A model generated the notes under the pieces. That model did not search any database and was not told the origin of the DNA. It saw only the letters and a list, made by a program, of their open reading frames with translations. From assembly GCA_019747455.1 (NCBI GenBank), contig JAIEQT010000205.1, positions 1 to 6,121 on the forward strand: DNA of 6,121 nt, read 5' to 3'. The position numbers and the translations under genes are program-made. Below, piece after piece: positions 6,115 to 6,121 of this stretch. The first letter of the stretch is position 1. Every line of letters starts with the position of its first letter. This DNA comes from Chitinophagaceae bacterium. GTDB lineage: Bacteria; Bacteroidota; Bacteroidia; Chitinophagales; Chitinophagaceae.

Positions 6115-6121
6115 ATGAAGA
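6115..6121 (+). CDS. Start of a gene leaving the window (possibly transposase OrfA)
   Basis: ATG AAG A is all that can be seen, so the product cannot be read. The A-rich leader GTAAAAT before the ATG suits a start in this phylum, and the IS3-like terminus just upstream suggests a transposase OrfA. Both points are inference. Confidence 0.3.

Larger units (their letters stand above)
6049..6121 (+). mobile_element. Putative IS3-family left end, running off the window
   Basis: From 6049 the sequence begins TGTAAGCTCCCCCAAAAATA. This resembles IS3-family termini, which start with TG and carry a C-run followed by AAAA a few bases in (recalled pattern, not searched). It is followed by a stem-loop and, 66 bp from the TG, by ATG AAG A, which fits the MK- opening common in OrfA of this family. 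The right end and the transposase body are outside the window, so no target duplication can be checked. The call rests on terminus shape and spacing only. Confidence 0.42.

Overview
The window is an ordinary chromosomal stretch from a member of the Bacteroidota, most likely a Chitinophagaceae-like genus. This is inferred from protein flavour (AguA/AguB, SmpB, AccD and FbaB all read like that group), AT-rich codon use and the lack of Shine-Dalgarno sites ahead of the starts. The genus cannot be fixed from sequence alone.

Plus strand, left part (1-2272): the 3' part of aguB (N-carbamoylputrescine amidase, cut by the window edge), then a 102-bp gap with a long imperfect hairpin, then a small four-helix-bundle (S23/Avd-like) gene, then aguA (agmatine deiminase) starting one base after that gene's stop. 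AguA makes N-carbamoylputrescine from agmatine and AguB converts it to putrescine, so this is a two-step polyamine operon with an unrelated, mobile-looking small gene between its two enzymes.

Convergent junction (2273-2443): aguA (+) and smpB (-) meet over a heptanucleotide tandem array (17 copies of AATCTNN, arranged as 14-mers and a 42-bp higher-order period). It is followed by an inverted block of the same heptamers. This is the most striking non-coding structure in the window and probably forms alternative stem-loops in RNA.

Minus strand, middle (2444-4919): read 4919 to 2444, fbaB (class I fructose-bisphosphate aldolase), accD (acetyl-CoA carboxylase beta subunit, with an unusual acidic N-terminal extension) and smpB (tmRNA-binding protein). 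The gaps are 56 bp and 2 bp, so these housekeeping genes of glycolysis/gluconeogenesis, fatty-acid synthesis and ribosome rescue are probably one operon.

Plus strand, right part (5014-6121): a divergent NmrA-like NAD(P)-binding protein, then 3 bp later a 35-residue peptide that looks like a signal peptide with a short tail. The last about 70 bp resemble the left end of an IS3-family insertion sequence, with a hairpin directly before an ATG whose gene leaves the window. I see no RNA gene, CRISPR array or recognisable defence system. The candidates for novelty are the heptamer array, the inserted four-helix-bundle gene with its hairpin and odd AguA N-terminus, the AccD extension, and the putative IS end.
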